64,000 bases of DNA. It comes from a bacterium (GTDB lineage Bacteria; Babelota; Babeliae; Babelales; UBA12409). The stretch spans positions 20,159-84,158 of the forward strand of contig JABJKG010000012.1 of assembly GCA_018660415.1 (NCBI GenBank). Direction: 5' to 3'. Positions 1 to 8,388 of this stretch are shown here, piece by piece. The notes beneath the pieces were generated by a model. It was not told the origin of the DNA, made no database searches, and saw only the letters and a list, made by a program, of their open reading frames with translations. Made by a program: the position numbers and the translations under genes. Each line of letters begins with the position of its first letter. The stretch's first letter is position 1.

Positions 1-620
1 CTCTTACACAAAAAGCTGTCCATCAGGTAGCAAAAAGACGGCCGCTTGCTGCTGAGTTGAAAAACTTTAGCTATAACTGTACAGGAAAACTCAAGAATGC
101 CGAAAATCTTGTTATGGTTGATGCAGGCCTAGCCTTTAATCTTCCACTGCCTCCTCTAGTCGATCGTAAAGAACGTGAAGTTGATGTAATTTGTGTCATC
201 GACATGTCTGGTGGGTTACAAAACAAAAAAGCCCCTGCTGGCGAACTACTAAAGGCTGTTAAGTACTTTGAGAAAAAAGGTATCCCATTCCCAGTCAAGG
301 AATCAGACTTCAAAGACAAAAAGATTAATATTGGATTTGAACCATGTTCAGTCTTTAAATTCTCAGATGCAGAAATGGCTCTCCTAAAAAGAACTGGCCA
401 AAGAAAAAACAACCTTACAGTACTCTATTTTCCTTGGTGTGCAGACATTTCCAGCTGTTATGATAAAGGTGATAAGTGGTGCGGCACCTTCAATTTCAAC
501 TACACCTCGGACCAAGTAAAAGAACTTGCAGGCTGCATGTCTGGAAATGTAAAGAAAAGTGAAGGAAAAATTAAACAAGCTATTATTGATAGTATCAAAG
601 ATAAAACCAAAACAGCATAA
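1..620 (+). CDS. cPLA2-like lipase, 3' end (5'-truncated by window edge)
   Basis: The reading frame is open from position 3 with no stop before the window edge, so the TTG at 57 is not a real start and the gene begins upstream. The visible ~205 residues match the C-terminal third of the complete lipase at 34075-35757. Shared segments are the catalytic-Asp block (here VDAGLAFNLPLPPL), the following strand (EVDVICVID), and a C-terminal stretch FNFNYTSDQVKEL that aligns with FNFEYNEEQVDLL of the paralogue. The DxGxxFNLPxPxLxR-like block is the catalytic Asp region of group IV cytosolic phospholipase A2 (PLA2_B family). The SGGG and GLSGS blocks would lie outside the window. Inferred role: phospholipase or lysophospholipase, perhaps acting on host membranes. 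Family assignment is fairly secure; substrate is unknown. Confidence 0.72.
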   Translation, partial: LTQKAVHQVAKRRPLAAELKNFSYNCTGKLKNAENLVMVDAGLAFNLPLPPLVDRKEREVDVICVIDMSGGLQNKKAPAGELLKAVKYFEKKGIPFPVKESDFKDKKINIGFEPCSVFKFSDAEMALLKRTGQRKNNLTVLYFPWCADISSCYDKGDKWCGTFNFNYTSDQVKELAGCMSGNVKKSEGKIKQAIIDSIKDKTKTA

Positions 621-641
621 TTATAAACTAAGTAAGAAAGC

Positions 642-672
642 AAAGAGGTGGATGTACATCCACCTCTTTTTT
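642..672. terminator. Bidirectional hairpin terminator
   Basis: The stem AAAGAGGTGGATGT pairs perfectly with ACATCCACCTCTTT and is followed by a T run on the plus strand and preceded by an A run. It sits between the convergent lipase and proS genes and can serve both. Confidence 0.85.
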
Positions 673-689
673 AAAGGTCATATTTTCTC

Positions 690-2105
690 TTAATATGATT
701 TGGCTACTAATACATCACGTTCACTATTCTTATCGCATGCAAAACAACTATCAAAAGACTTGTTCTTCAATACACAACGAATTGAACCCTTGAATGGCTT
801 GAGTTTATCTTCACAGGCAATCTCGCCACACCAGCCAGTTTGATAAGCACCAGCGTCCTTATCCATGGCAGGACCAAAAGTATCAAGCTTGGCCTCATGC
901 TTCCAGTGATCCTTTAAGCGCTTTTGAGCACGATCAAACAATTCTGTATGCATAGCTTCCAACATTCCACCAACAGCAGCATCGATCCCATCTAATTCCA
1001 GCGGTGTTTTTTCACCAGTTACACGGTTGCCCACCATGACAGATTTATTTTCAACATCACGAGGTCCAACTTCAATACGTAACGGAACACCCTTAAGCTC
1101 CCATTCATAAAACTTAGCACCCGGCGATTTAGAGTCATCTTCATCAAGCTCAACACGGTACTTCTTTGATAACTTACTATATAGCTCTTGAACAGCTTCA
1201 CGAACCACTTCTTCAGAACCCTTACGGTAGATTGGAATAATAACAATTTGTATTGGCGCTACGCGTGGCGGCATAATAATACCCTTCTGATCACCATGCG
1301 TCATAATAACAGCACCAATCAAGCGTGTTGTAACACCCCAACTCGTTAAATACGGGTTTTCCAATACGCCCTCTTTATTCTGATACTCAATCTCAAAAGA
1401 TTTGGCAAAATTACGCGACAGCATATGAGACGTTCCCATTTGCAACGCTTTGCCATCCATCATGATCCCTTCAAAGGTGTATGTCGCATCAGCACCAGCA
1501 AATCTTTCTGTCGCAGACTTCTCTCCAGCTATCACAGGGATTGCTAGATAGTCTTGTGCCAGCTTTACATACTCATCAAGCATCAGCAACGCTTCTTCAT
1601 GCGCTTCTTCCTTAGAGGTATGGGCGGTATGTCCTTCTTGCCAAAAAAATTCAGTGGTACGCAAAAATGGACGCGTTCTCATTTCCCAACGAACGACATT
1701 AGCCCATTGATTGATTTTGAGAGGAAGATCACGCCATGACTTGATCCATTTGGCAAACATGTAATGAACAATAGTTTCTGATGTCGGACGAATTACTAAT
1801 GGTTCTTCCAGTTCTTTACCGCCAGCAACAGTTACAATTGCAAGCTCTGGAGCAAACCCTTCAACATGCTTAGCTTCACGCTTCATGAATGATTCTGGTA
1901 TCAAGAGCGGGAAAGAAGCATTTTTATGACCGGTTTCTTTAATGCGAGCATCTAATACTGACTTAATATTCTCCCAGAGCGCCCAACCGTAGGGACGGAT
2001 AACGATACAACCACGTACTGGTGACTGCTCTGCAAGCTCAGCCTTGTAGACCACCTCGTTATACCATTGAGAGACATCTTGGGAAATATCAGGAAGTTTT
2101 TTCAT
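690..2105 (-). CDS. proS: Prolyl-tRNA synthetase, archaeal/eukaryotic type
   Basis: Charges tRNA-Pro with proline in the cytoplasm. The 471-residue length, absence of the ~180-residue editing insertion found in long bacterial ProRS, and the C-terminal extension with paired Cys (CGEIACEDKL, CVLKNKSFDSCFAC) ending in a Tyr mark the short archaeal/eukaryotic-like (ProS type 3) form. Class II motif 2 is visible as RWEMRTRPFLRTTEFFWQEGH and motif 3 lies near GLTTRLIGA-like GVTTRLIGAVIMTHGD. The N-terminal RPYGWALWENI and IRPTSETI blocks are typical. The start ATG at 2105 has only a weak A-rich ribosome-binding region. The gene stands alone and converges on the lipase fragment. Both ProRS types occur among bacteria, so this is not by itself proof of transfer. 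Confidence 0.95.
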   Translation of the reverse strand: MKKLPDISQDVSQWYNEVVYKAELAEQSPVRGCIVIRPYGWALWENIKSVLDARIKETGHKNASFPLLIPESFMKREAKHVEGFAPELAIVTVAGGKELEEPLVIRPTSETIVHYMFAKWIKSWRDLPLKINQWANVVRWEMRTRPFLRTTEFFWQEGHTAHTSKEEAHEEALLMLDEYVKLAQDYLAIPVIAGEKSATERFAGADATYTFEGIMMDGKALQMGTSHMLSRNFAKSFEIEYQNKEGVLENPYLTSWGVTTRLIGAVIMTHGDQKGIIMPPRVAPIQIVIIPIYRKGSEEVVREAVQELYSKLSKKYRVELDEDDSKSPGAKFYEWELKGVPLRIEVGPRDVENKSVMVGNRVTGEKTPLELDGIDAAVGGMLEAMHTELFDRAQKRLKDHWKHEAKLDTFGPAMDKDAGAYQTGWCGEIACEDKLKPFKGSIRCVLKNKSFDSCFACDKNSERDVLVAKSY

Positions 2106-2230
2106 ATTTTTTCTTTATTTTTTTCATAAAATGACAGGTTCTTTGAGCTTATTATAACAGAAAATTTACTTTCTATCATGTCATTTGTTATCCTTTAACA
2201 AAAGGGTTATAAACAATAGGAAGTAAAGAT

Positions 2231-2854
2231 ATGTTATCAGTTTTATTCAAAGGTGCTCTCATAGGATTTGCAGCCGCAGCACCGGTTGGCCCAATTGCCA
2301 TCATCTGCATACGACGCACCCTCACTGAAGGACGCTTATCTGGTATGGCTTCAGGGTTTGGAGCCGCTAGCGCTGATTTTGTTTATGCTTGTGTAGCCGC
2401 TCTTGGCTTTTCAGCCATATCTGACTATCTCACTGGACATCTATTTTGGATCAGATTGTTAGGTGGAATTTTATTATGTGCCTGGGGTGTACGAGCACTC
2501 TTCCTCTTTTCCAAAGATATACCATCGCGTCCAAATACCAAAAAAGTTATATCGTCCTATATCACTGCTTTTTTGCTCACACTTTCCAATCCAATGACCA
2601 TATTAGTTTTTATAGCAATTTTTTCTACGTTTTGTTTGAGTGAAAGAAGTATCTATACTAGTCTTATTTTAGTATCGGGAATATTTCTTGGATCATTAGC
2701 ATGGTTCTTGTTCTTAACAGAAACCATTCATTTTTTACGGTCAAGAATTACTTACTATGTCCTACAAATAACGAATAAAGTCTCAGGATTTGTACTCATT
2801 GGATTTGGCATTATTACACTTGCAAGCGCAGCACTCCATGTCTGCTATCTCTAA
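2231..2854 (+). CDS. LysE/RhtB-family exporter
   Basis: A 207-residue polytopic membrane protein with about six hydrophobic segments. The N-terminal block GALIGFAAAAPVGPIAI followed by a charged loop (RRTLTEGR) and GFGAASADF is characteristic of LysE/RhtB amino-acid exporters. A second conserved point is FLLTLSNPMTILVF in the middle of the protein. Family members export amino acids or related metabolites using the proton gradient; substrate cannot be read from sequence. An AGGAAG ribosome-binding site precedes the ATG at good spacing. It is divergent from proS and 14 nt upstream of a MazG-like gene, so the two probably share a transcript. Confidence 0.88.
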   Translation: MLSVLFKGALIGFAAAAPVGPIAIICIRRTLTEGRLSGMASGFGAASADFVYACVAALGFSAISDYLTGHLFWIRLLGGILLCAWGVRALFLFSKDIPSRPNTKKVISSYITAFLLTLSNPMTILVFIAIFSTFCLSERSIYTSLILVSGIFLGSLAWFLFLTETIHFLRSRITYYVLQITNKVSGFVLIGFGIITLASAALHVCYL

Positions 2855-2868
2855 CCTAGAAAGAAAAT

Positions 2869-3249
2869 ATGAACGACACAAAAACCACACTACAAGAATT
2901 AAAAACATTAGTTAAAAACATGGTTGACAAACGAGAGTGGTCACAATTTCATTCACCAAAAAATCTTGCCTGTAACATCTCTATTGAAGCTAATGAACTC
3001 TTAGAAAAATTCGTTTGGATCGACAGTAAAGAATCATATGCGGAAATGGATAACAATCGACAGGACATTCAAGACGAACTGGCTGATATTATCATTGCAA
3101 GTATATGCTTTGCAAATGGAAACAATATCGACTTAACGCAGGCTATTACTCATAAACTCGAAGAAATTAAGAAGAAATATCCTGTTGAATTGAGTAAAGG
3201 TAAAAAAGATAAATATACCGCATACAAAAAAATTAAAGATAATAGTTAA
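2869..3249 (+). CDS. MazG-like nucleotide pyrophosphohydrolase
   Basis: A 126-residue all-alpha protein of the MazG/dCTPase-like superfamily, which hydrolyses (d)NTPs to monophosphate and pyrophosphate. The acidic Mg-binding pattern is visible as EANELLEKF (ExxE) and, about 30 residues later, ELADIIIAS (ExxD). The WSQFHSPKNLA opening resembles the short RS21-C6/XTP3-transactivated-like branch (dCTP pyrophosphatase) more than full-length MazG. Likely role: cleaning non-canonical or excess nucleotides. It follows the LysE-type gene by 14 nt with an AGAAAG ribosome-binding site and runs convergently into an ankyrin gene only 8 nt away, with no obvious terminator between them. Confidence 0.85.
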   Translation: MNDTKTTLQELKTLVKNMVDKREWSQFHSPKNLACNISIEANELLEKFVWIDSKESYAEMDNNRQDIQDELADIIIASICFANGNNIDLTQAITHKLEEIKKKYPVELSKGKKDKYTAYKKIKDNS

Positions 3250-3257
3250 ATTAAATT

Positions 3258-4742
3258 TTAGCTATCTATTAATCCTTGAGCTTGAACCTCTGGCTGCCTA
3301 GACAGATAATTATAAATAGCAGGATCTTTCAACCTCTTAGCGATCTTTAGTGGAGTATCGCCAAAATAATCTGGACCGGAATTAACCGGTTCACCACATT
3401 CTACCAATAATCGCACCAACCCTAAATTACCTTCACTCACAGGCCCTGTTAAACGAGATGTGCTAAAGCCAACTTTATATGGCAATTTAGGTGGCCACAC
3501 AGCTCCTTGATTTAACAAATAACGAACCAATCCCTCATGACCCCATTCAACAGCGATATCTAATGGGGCTACATTTGTTTGTGACCTCACACATACTAAT
3601 TTGTTTGCACTTTCACCCTGCTGTAATAAGGTTTCAACGTCAGCAATCTTTCCATCCTGCAAGGCTCGCAACATCGATGGTGCAGGGAGAGTTCTATTAG
3701 TAGCAATAGCATGGGCCATTTGTGTCTTATAGGTTTCATCCGCTGTCCGTGCCAGCTGTAAGGTTGTGCATCTTTCATTAAATGGTAGAGTAGTATCAAC
3801 CCTAGCGCGAAGTAAAAGCCTTAAACTACCTTGATTTCCTGATCTAATACAACTAGATAAAAGAGTTTCTCCATCTAAACCAAAATTAGCTAACCCTGTA
3901 TTGGTATAAACATTAACTAAGGCACCTTTATCTAACAGCATCTGAAGCACTACAGGATGATTTACAGCATGATAAATAGGCGATAACCCTGTATTGGTAT
4001 AAACATTAACTAAGGCACCTTTATCTAACAGCCACAAAATCTTTTCTTGAACTCCTTGATCTCCGAGTCTTTCCGGATCACTTAATAACAAAAGAAGTGG
4101 AGTATTTCCACCAGCATCCCGTGCCTCTAAAGGGGGATGATCCATAGAATTTAATTCTTCAAGCGTTGTGGTATCAGAAGCCAACCCCAACACTTGGATA
4201 CCCTTCCTTACATACTCTACAGCAAGAGGCATATGAATAGATTCAAGATATTCGACCAACCTAAAGTTTTCAGTATCAACCCCTAAAACATGTAAAAAAC
4301 TTGGCTTACTTGGATCGGCTATATTAAAAATCAAGTCTCTATAACCCAAGTTTTGAACAATATCAAAAAATAGCTTGACAGGAGAATCATCCTCAAAATT
4401 ATCTCTTAATACCGCATCAACATGAAATTTTTCTGCAGTATCTAAATAGCTATCATATGGGGAATTAAATCTCGCAAACTTATAAAACAAAACCCTAAAT
4501 TGATCTAATGAAGGGCGTTCAGATTGCAACGAAAGAGACAAAAGCATTTTTCTCATATCTTCTATAGAAGTCACATCGGTATAAGTAAAGGGCTTTGTAT
4601 AAATAAGACTATGAATAAAATCCTCGACCCTATTTGCCCCAACTTGACGTAACATAAGAGCATGACAAAGATTTCTAGGCTCTCTTGACATAGAAAAAAG
4701 CAATGACGGAAATAATAATAGATATAAAAACTTAAAATTCAT
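3258..4742 (-). CDS. Secreted ankyrin-repeat protein
   Basis: 494 residues starting with a short signal peptide (MNFKFLYLLLFPSLLFSMS). Ankyrin repeats begin near residue 200, e.g. DAGGNTPLLLLLSDPE, GLSPIYHAVNHPVVLQMLLDKGA, DGETLLSSCIRSG, NVAPLDIAVEWGHEGLVRYLLNQGA and YFGDTPLKIAKRLKDPAI. Two adjacent repeats share an exact DNA duplication (see the repeat entries), making residues GALVNVYTNTGL occur twice 31 residues apart. The ATG overlaps the stop of the upstream TPR gene in a TAATG arrangement, implying translational coupling. Ankyrin proteins mediate protein-protein contacts; in intracellular bacteria they are frequent effectors or surface proteins. No enzymatic domain is visible in the N-terminal 200 residues, which I do not recognise. 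Confidence 0.85.
   Translation of the reverse strand: MNFKFLYLLLFPSLLFSMSREPRNLCHALMLRQVGANRVEDFIHSLIYTKPFTYTDVTSIEDMRKMLLSLSLQSERPSLDQFRVLFYKFARFNSPYDSYLDTAEKFHVDAVLRDNFEDDSPVKLFFDIVQNLGYRDLIFNIADPSKPSFLHVLGVDTENFRLVEYLESIHMPLAVEYVRKGIQVLGLASDTTTLEELNSMDHPPLEARDAGGNTPLLLLLSDPERLGDQGVQEKILWLLDKGALVNVYTNTGLSPIYHAVNHPVVLQMLLDKGALVNVYTNTGLANFGLDGETLLSSCIRSGNQGSLRLLLRARVDTTLPFNERCTTLQLARTADETYKTQMAHAIATNRTLPAPSMLRALQDGKIADVETLLQQGESANKLVCVRSQTNVAPLDIAVEWGHEGLVRYLLNQGAVWPPKLPYKVGFSTSRLTGPVSEGNLGLVRLLVECGEPVNSGPDYFGDTPLKIAKRLKDPAIYNYLSRQPEVQAQGLIDS
3891..3939. repeat. 49-bp perfect direct repeat, copy 1
   Basis: These 49 bases are identical to 3984-4032. The copies are offset by 93 bp (31 codons, in frame) inside the ankyrin gene and encode the same stretch of an ankyrin repeat on the minus strand. 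Confidence 0.95.
3984..4032. repeat. 49-bp perfect direct repeat, copy 2
   Basis: Identical to 3891-3939. Perfect identity at synonymous positions points to a recent duplication or gene conversion within the ankyrin array. Confidence 0.95.
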
Positions 4743-7084
4743 TACTTGCTTTGCTCCCGCTCAAACTCCTCCATCATATCCGCCCATGATCTATTTGTAC
4801 CTTCTCCACCCCAAGGAGAAAAACCAGAGGCCGTTTCTTTCTTTTCCTCTTCCCGCCTTTGCCTCTCTTCCTGCTCCCTCTGTTCAAGCTCGGCCTGTGT
4901 AATAATATCTGCTATACAAAAATCAACCACTTCTTGTGCAGCTTCTAATCTTTGCTTTTGTAATAGCCTCTCTTTCTGCTCCCTCTGTTCAAGCTTTGCC
5001 TTTTCCAGCTCGGCCTGTGTAATAATATTCGAATACTCAAGATCATCAGTAGGCAATATTTCCCCACCATCTTCTAATGCTGGCATAGACATCTCTTCCT
5101 CTTCCTCTTCCTTAACTATCACTTGGCGTGCAGCTTGTAATATTTGATATTCAGCTTTAGTTAAAGCGATACCTTGTTTACTTTTTTCTACAATTGTTGC
5201 AAGATATGCTTTCGCTTCTGCACGCATGTGAGCCTGTAAAAGCTGAACCCCCTTATACCCAAAATCACCTTTAAATACTCGCAACATTCTCTCATCAAAT
5301 TTCTCTCGTCGTGGAATAGGCATCCAAATACGTGAGCTATTAGGTAATGGTAGATAATGAGATCGCATTAAAAACTCTAATGATTTTTCTTCCAATCCTT
5401 GAAACCCAAATGAATTTGATAAATTAAGTCTCACATATAACGCAATACGTTGATCAGCAGATACCACATGCCTCATCAATGAAAACATTTTTTCTTGGAG
5501 ATCTTTTTCAAGGCGCACTGTGGATTCTTCTTCTTTCTTTTTTAAAACTAACAACCCTAATAACTCATGAACCTCACAACATTGCGCTAAAACACTGCCG
5601 TGCGCTTTTGCTTTATTCAGCCAAATAACAAGTCGCTCAGCATCACCTTGAAGCAGCGCAAACCTAAGCATTGCTTCATACCCCCACACATTGTCTTGCT
5701 TATCTGCAAATGCTGCCAATTTATCCCAAGCTTTACCTTCTTTATCAAGACTCAGCTCTGAGCCATGCCCTCCAAAATACGTTTCCCACATTTCTTCTGG
5801 CGCAGATCCAGCCTCTATTGCTCGCCTAAAACAAGCCCGCTCCCCTTCCTTATCCCCTTTATCATAATACATTTTTGCCAAACATAACTCTCCAACCGAT
5901 CCTTCTATTTTTGCAACTTTTGATTTCATGCCCGACAACCGCTGTAAAACCGATCCTCTTATCTCATCACACTGCGTATAAAATGTCATAACCAATTTTA
6001 ATGATTCTTCAGTTGGATTTTGCTCAAACCAATCTAAAGCAAACTGTACACCTTGCCTATAACTGCCAGCATTATAAGACTCTCTAGCGACAGAGCCTAA
6101 AAATAAACCTGCCTCACCAAAGAGCCCCTCAAAAAGCCTAAAAAAACTACCTTCCTGTTTCTCCATTTCAGCGGTATCAATAGTAATTTCTCCAGATTCT
6201 TCATCAATTTTTTGTACTTTATGCTTTATCCTCAACGCTTTTTCTCTTAACTCTTCAACTCGCTGTTGAGCCAGTGGACCAGTGGCTTTTTTATATGCCA
6301 ACATAGCACTAACCAGATTATCCCATCCCTCAAGATTCCGTAAACAATCACCTTTATAAACTAAAGCGTCTTGATTTCCCAGCTCTGCTGCAGCTGTAAA
6401 GTGCAGTAACGCCTTATCCCAATTTCCTAACGCCAGTTGCAACTCCCCCATTGGAAACTGAAGATCGCCCTTTTTCTTTGCCTTAAACTTAATAGCTGCC
6501 AAGTAGTCCCGATATGCCCGTTCTTTCCCGAGCTTGCCACCAGACTCAGATGAACTAACAGCTCGACCCGTCAACGCCTTAAACGGATCTCTTGAAAACT
6601 CTCTCCAACGCTCAGATTCTTTTCCATTACTAAGAATAGCAAGACACCTATAAGCATCTACAGACTCTCTTGCCTCTATCCATCTAGACAGTTCTTGTGA
6701 AAGTTTCCCCTTAGCCGCAACCCCTAATAGACTCCACGCGGCTGGGGTGTCTTTCAACTCCAAGCTTTGTTGCGCAAGCTCCGTCGCAATTGCAGGATAA
6801 TTTTTCCACACACTCCTACCACAAACCAATAACTTATTCGATGCAGCTTCATCCTTGCCATCAATTTCCTCCCATACTCCGGAAATATTAGGACCTGATG
6901 GACAACAAACCAACCATCCATCTTCTTTTTTAGTTAAAGAAGGTTTTCCAAATACCATTGGCAATTCGTGTTCACACATAGGCACTGGTTGTAACGTACC
7001 AAACTGTATGTACTCTTGTGGCGGCTTGGCCTCAACTAAAGATATTAAAATTAATAAGAAAAAATAAATAGAAAAACGTTTCAT
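4742..7084 (-). CDS. Secreted TPR/Sel1-like protein with C-terminal coiled coil
   Basis: 780 residues with a clear signal peptide (MKRFSIYFFLLILISLVEA). The middle, roughly residues 95-560, is a helical-repeat solenoid with TPR/Sel1-like units such as ALGNWDKALLHFTAAAELGNQDAL and LAKMYYDKGDKEGERACFRRAIEAG. The C-terminal ~130 residues are a Glu/Gln/Lys-rich coiled coil with two imperfect copies of IITQAELE followed by Q/R/E tracts, mirrored by a DNA repeat near 4875-5030. It is second in a minus-strand set of secreted repeat proteins and its stop overlaps the ankyrin start (TAATG). Function is not known; the architecture suits a scaffold or a host-interaction protein. It could be retained in the periplasm rather than secreted further. 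Confidence 0.8.
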   Translation of the reverse strand: MKRFSIYFFLLILISLVEAKPPQEYIQFGTLQPVPMCEHELPMVFGKPSLTKKEDGWLVCCPSGPNISGVWEEIDGKDEAASNKLLVCGRSVWKNYPAIATELAQQSLELKDTPAAWSLLGVAAKGKLSQELSRWIEARESVDAYRCLAILSNGKESERWREFSRDPFKALTGRAVSSSESGGKLGKERAYRDYLAAIKFKAKKKGDLQFPMGELQLALGNWDKALLHFTAAAELGNQDALVYKGDCLRNLEGWDNLVSAMLAYKKATGPLAQQRVEELREKALRIKHKVQKIDEESGEITIDTAEMEKQEGSFFRLFEGLFGEAGLFLGSVARESYNAGSYRQGVQFALDWFEQNPTEESLKLVMTFYTQCDEIRGSVLQRLSGMKSKVAKIEGSVGELCLAKMYYDKGDKEGERACFRRAIEAGSAPEEMWETYFGGHGSELSLDKEGKAWDKLAAFADKQDNVWGYEAMLRFALLQGDAERLVIWLNKAKAHGSVLAQCCEVHELLGLLVLKKKEEESTVRLEKDLQEKMFSLMRHVVSADQRIALYVRLNLSNSFGFQGLEEKSLEFLMRSHYLPLPNSSRIWMPIPRREKFDERMLRVFKGDFGYKGVQLLQAHMRAEAKAYLATIVEKSKQGIALTKAEYQILQAARQVIVKEEEEEEMSMPALEDGGEILPTDDLEYSNIITQAELEKAKLEQREQKERLLQKQRLEAAQEVVDFCIADIITQAELEQREQEERQRREEEKKETASGFSPWGGEGTNRSWADMMEEFEREQSK

Positions 7085-7185
7085 AGTTGCCTTTTATCAC
7101 TGCTGTTTTAAATTAAAAAATTAACTATAATAATAATTAATTTAATTCATTTAAGCAATTTTCACAGCTATTATAGAAGCTAAAA

Positions 7186-8388
7186 TCATTTTTGTTCTTT
7201 ATGGAGATCCCATATTTGAACTTCACCACCCTGCAGCCCAACGGAAACAGATTTGCCATTACCACTAAAGGCCACTGATACAATGTACTTTTGAGGGCTT
7301 GTAAGCCTATGAGTCAGTCTCGCATCTGGTTTTGTGTCAGAAGCAAGATCCAACACTCTCATACCACCTAAAGCATGAACAGCTACCGCTAACCTACCAT
7401 CAACGCTCAAGTGTGTTGGTTGTTCGTGTTTTTTCTTGTCATACTGAGGTTGTTTAACTGTATTTGGTGATGATTCATCAGGCCCCACAACCCTAACTAC
7501 ACCACCGTTATTTAAGGTCGTAATACCATCGGCTCCCATTCTGAGCGATGTAATGTTTCCACCACTCCCTTTAGACTCTTGTACTACCTCTCCACTTTCA
7601 ACATCAAAAATCCGAGTCCATGCAAACGGCTGCTCTATAACATGAGTTCCATCCCTCATATCATCAGCAGTTGTCTTATATTCATGACCTGCAAATCCAA
7701 CACTATATTCGTGTTCTTGTCCATCTCGACCATCGTGCACACGCGCGACACTACGACCACCAACTGCTAAAAACCGCCCATCAGAACTAAAGTCTGCGCA
7801 AGTACTGGCATTTTTAAATTTTCTAACCAACTCACCAGTTTCAACATTCCATAGCCGCACATCTCCAAAGGATACCCCTGCTAGTAACTTTCCCGTAGGA
7901 TCATACAAAACAGAATCAATATTCTGACCAATCTCCCCATCTTCTTGTTGCAACGTTCTTAATAACTTGCCTTTAGCTGTACACCATAAACCTATGACTG
8001 CACTCTTCCCCATCTCCTTTGCACCTACAGCTACTACCTTACCATAAGGACTCAAGTCCACCGTCGTAATATCATAGCCTCGCCACAGTCGAGAGTATTT
8101 TGCTTTAACTGCAGGACCGAGATAAAAACGAGGGCCAGGGATCTTACTAGGTTCAGCATTAACATCCCAAAATTGCAAGCAGCCCTGAAGAGTTGGTGCA
8201 TAAAGAACTCCGCCACTTACTGCCAATTTTCCATCATGGCTAAGAGCTACAGATCTTAAATTCCAACGAAACGAAAAAAGTTCTGGATTAAGGCATTTCA
8301 TGGGCCTTTGAGTTTGATATTCAGGCTCCATGCAATAAATATTAAAACTGAAATTTGTTAAAATTAAAACTAAAAAAATACGATTCAT
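7186..8388 (-). CDS. Secreted WD40-like beta-propeller protein
   Basis: 400 residues from the ATG at 8388, chosen because GGAGAG lies about 7 nt upstream and this ATG overlaps the preceding stop as ATGA; the frame is open to 8403 but that earlier ATG has no comparable site. A signal peptide (MNRIFLVLILTNFSFNIYC) follows. WD40-type blades are recognisable: SVALSHDGKLAVSGG, QFWDVNAEP, DLSPYGKVVAVGAKE, SVLYDPTGKLLAGVSFGDVRLWNVETGELVR (shown in parts), FSSDGRFLAVGG and the last blade VAFSGNGKSVSVGL plus VQIWDLH. Around seven blades would fit. It is translationally coupled to the next propeller gene. Propellers of this sort act as protein-binding platforms; no enzymatic motif is seen. Confidence 0.85.
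   Translation of the reverse strand: MNRIFLVLILTNFSFNIYCMEPEYQTQRPMKCLNPELFSFRWNLRSVALSHDGKLAVSGGVLYAPTLQGCLQFWDVNAEPSKIPGPRFYLGPAVKAKYSRLWRGYDITTVDLSPYGKVVAVGAKEMGKSAVIGLWCTAKGKLLRTLQQEDGEIGQNIDSVLYDPTGKLLAGVSFGDVRLWNVETGELVRKFKNASTCADFSSDGRFLAVGGRSVARVHDGRDGQEHEYSVGFAGHEYKTTADDMRDGTHVIEQPFAWTRIFDVESGEVVQESKGSGGNITSLRMGADGITTLNNGGVVRVVGPDESSPNTVKQPQYDKKKHEQPTHLSVDGRLAVAVHALGGMRVLDLASDTKPDARLTHRLTSPQKYIVSVAFSGNGKSVSVGLQGGEVQIWDLHKEQK

Noticed and set aside
4746..5147. 133-aa plus-strand Ser/Cys-rich ORF
   Set aside because: Antisense of the Glu/Gln-rich coiled coil of the TPR gene; composition is that expected of such a shadow.
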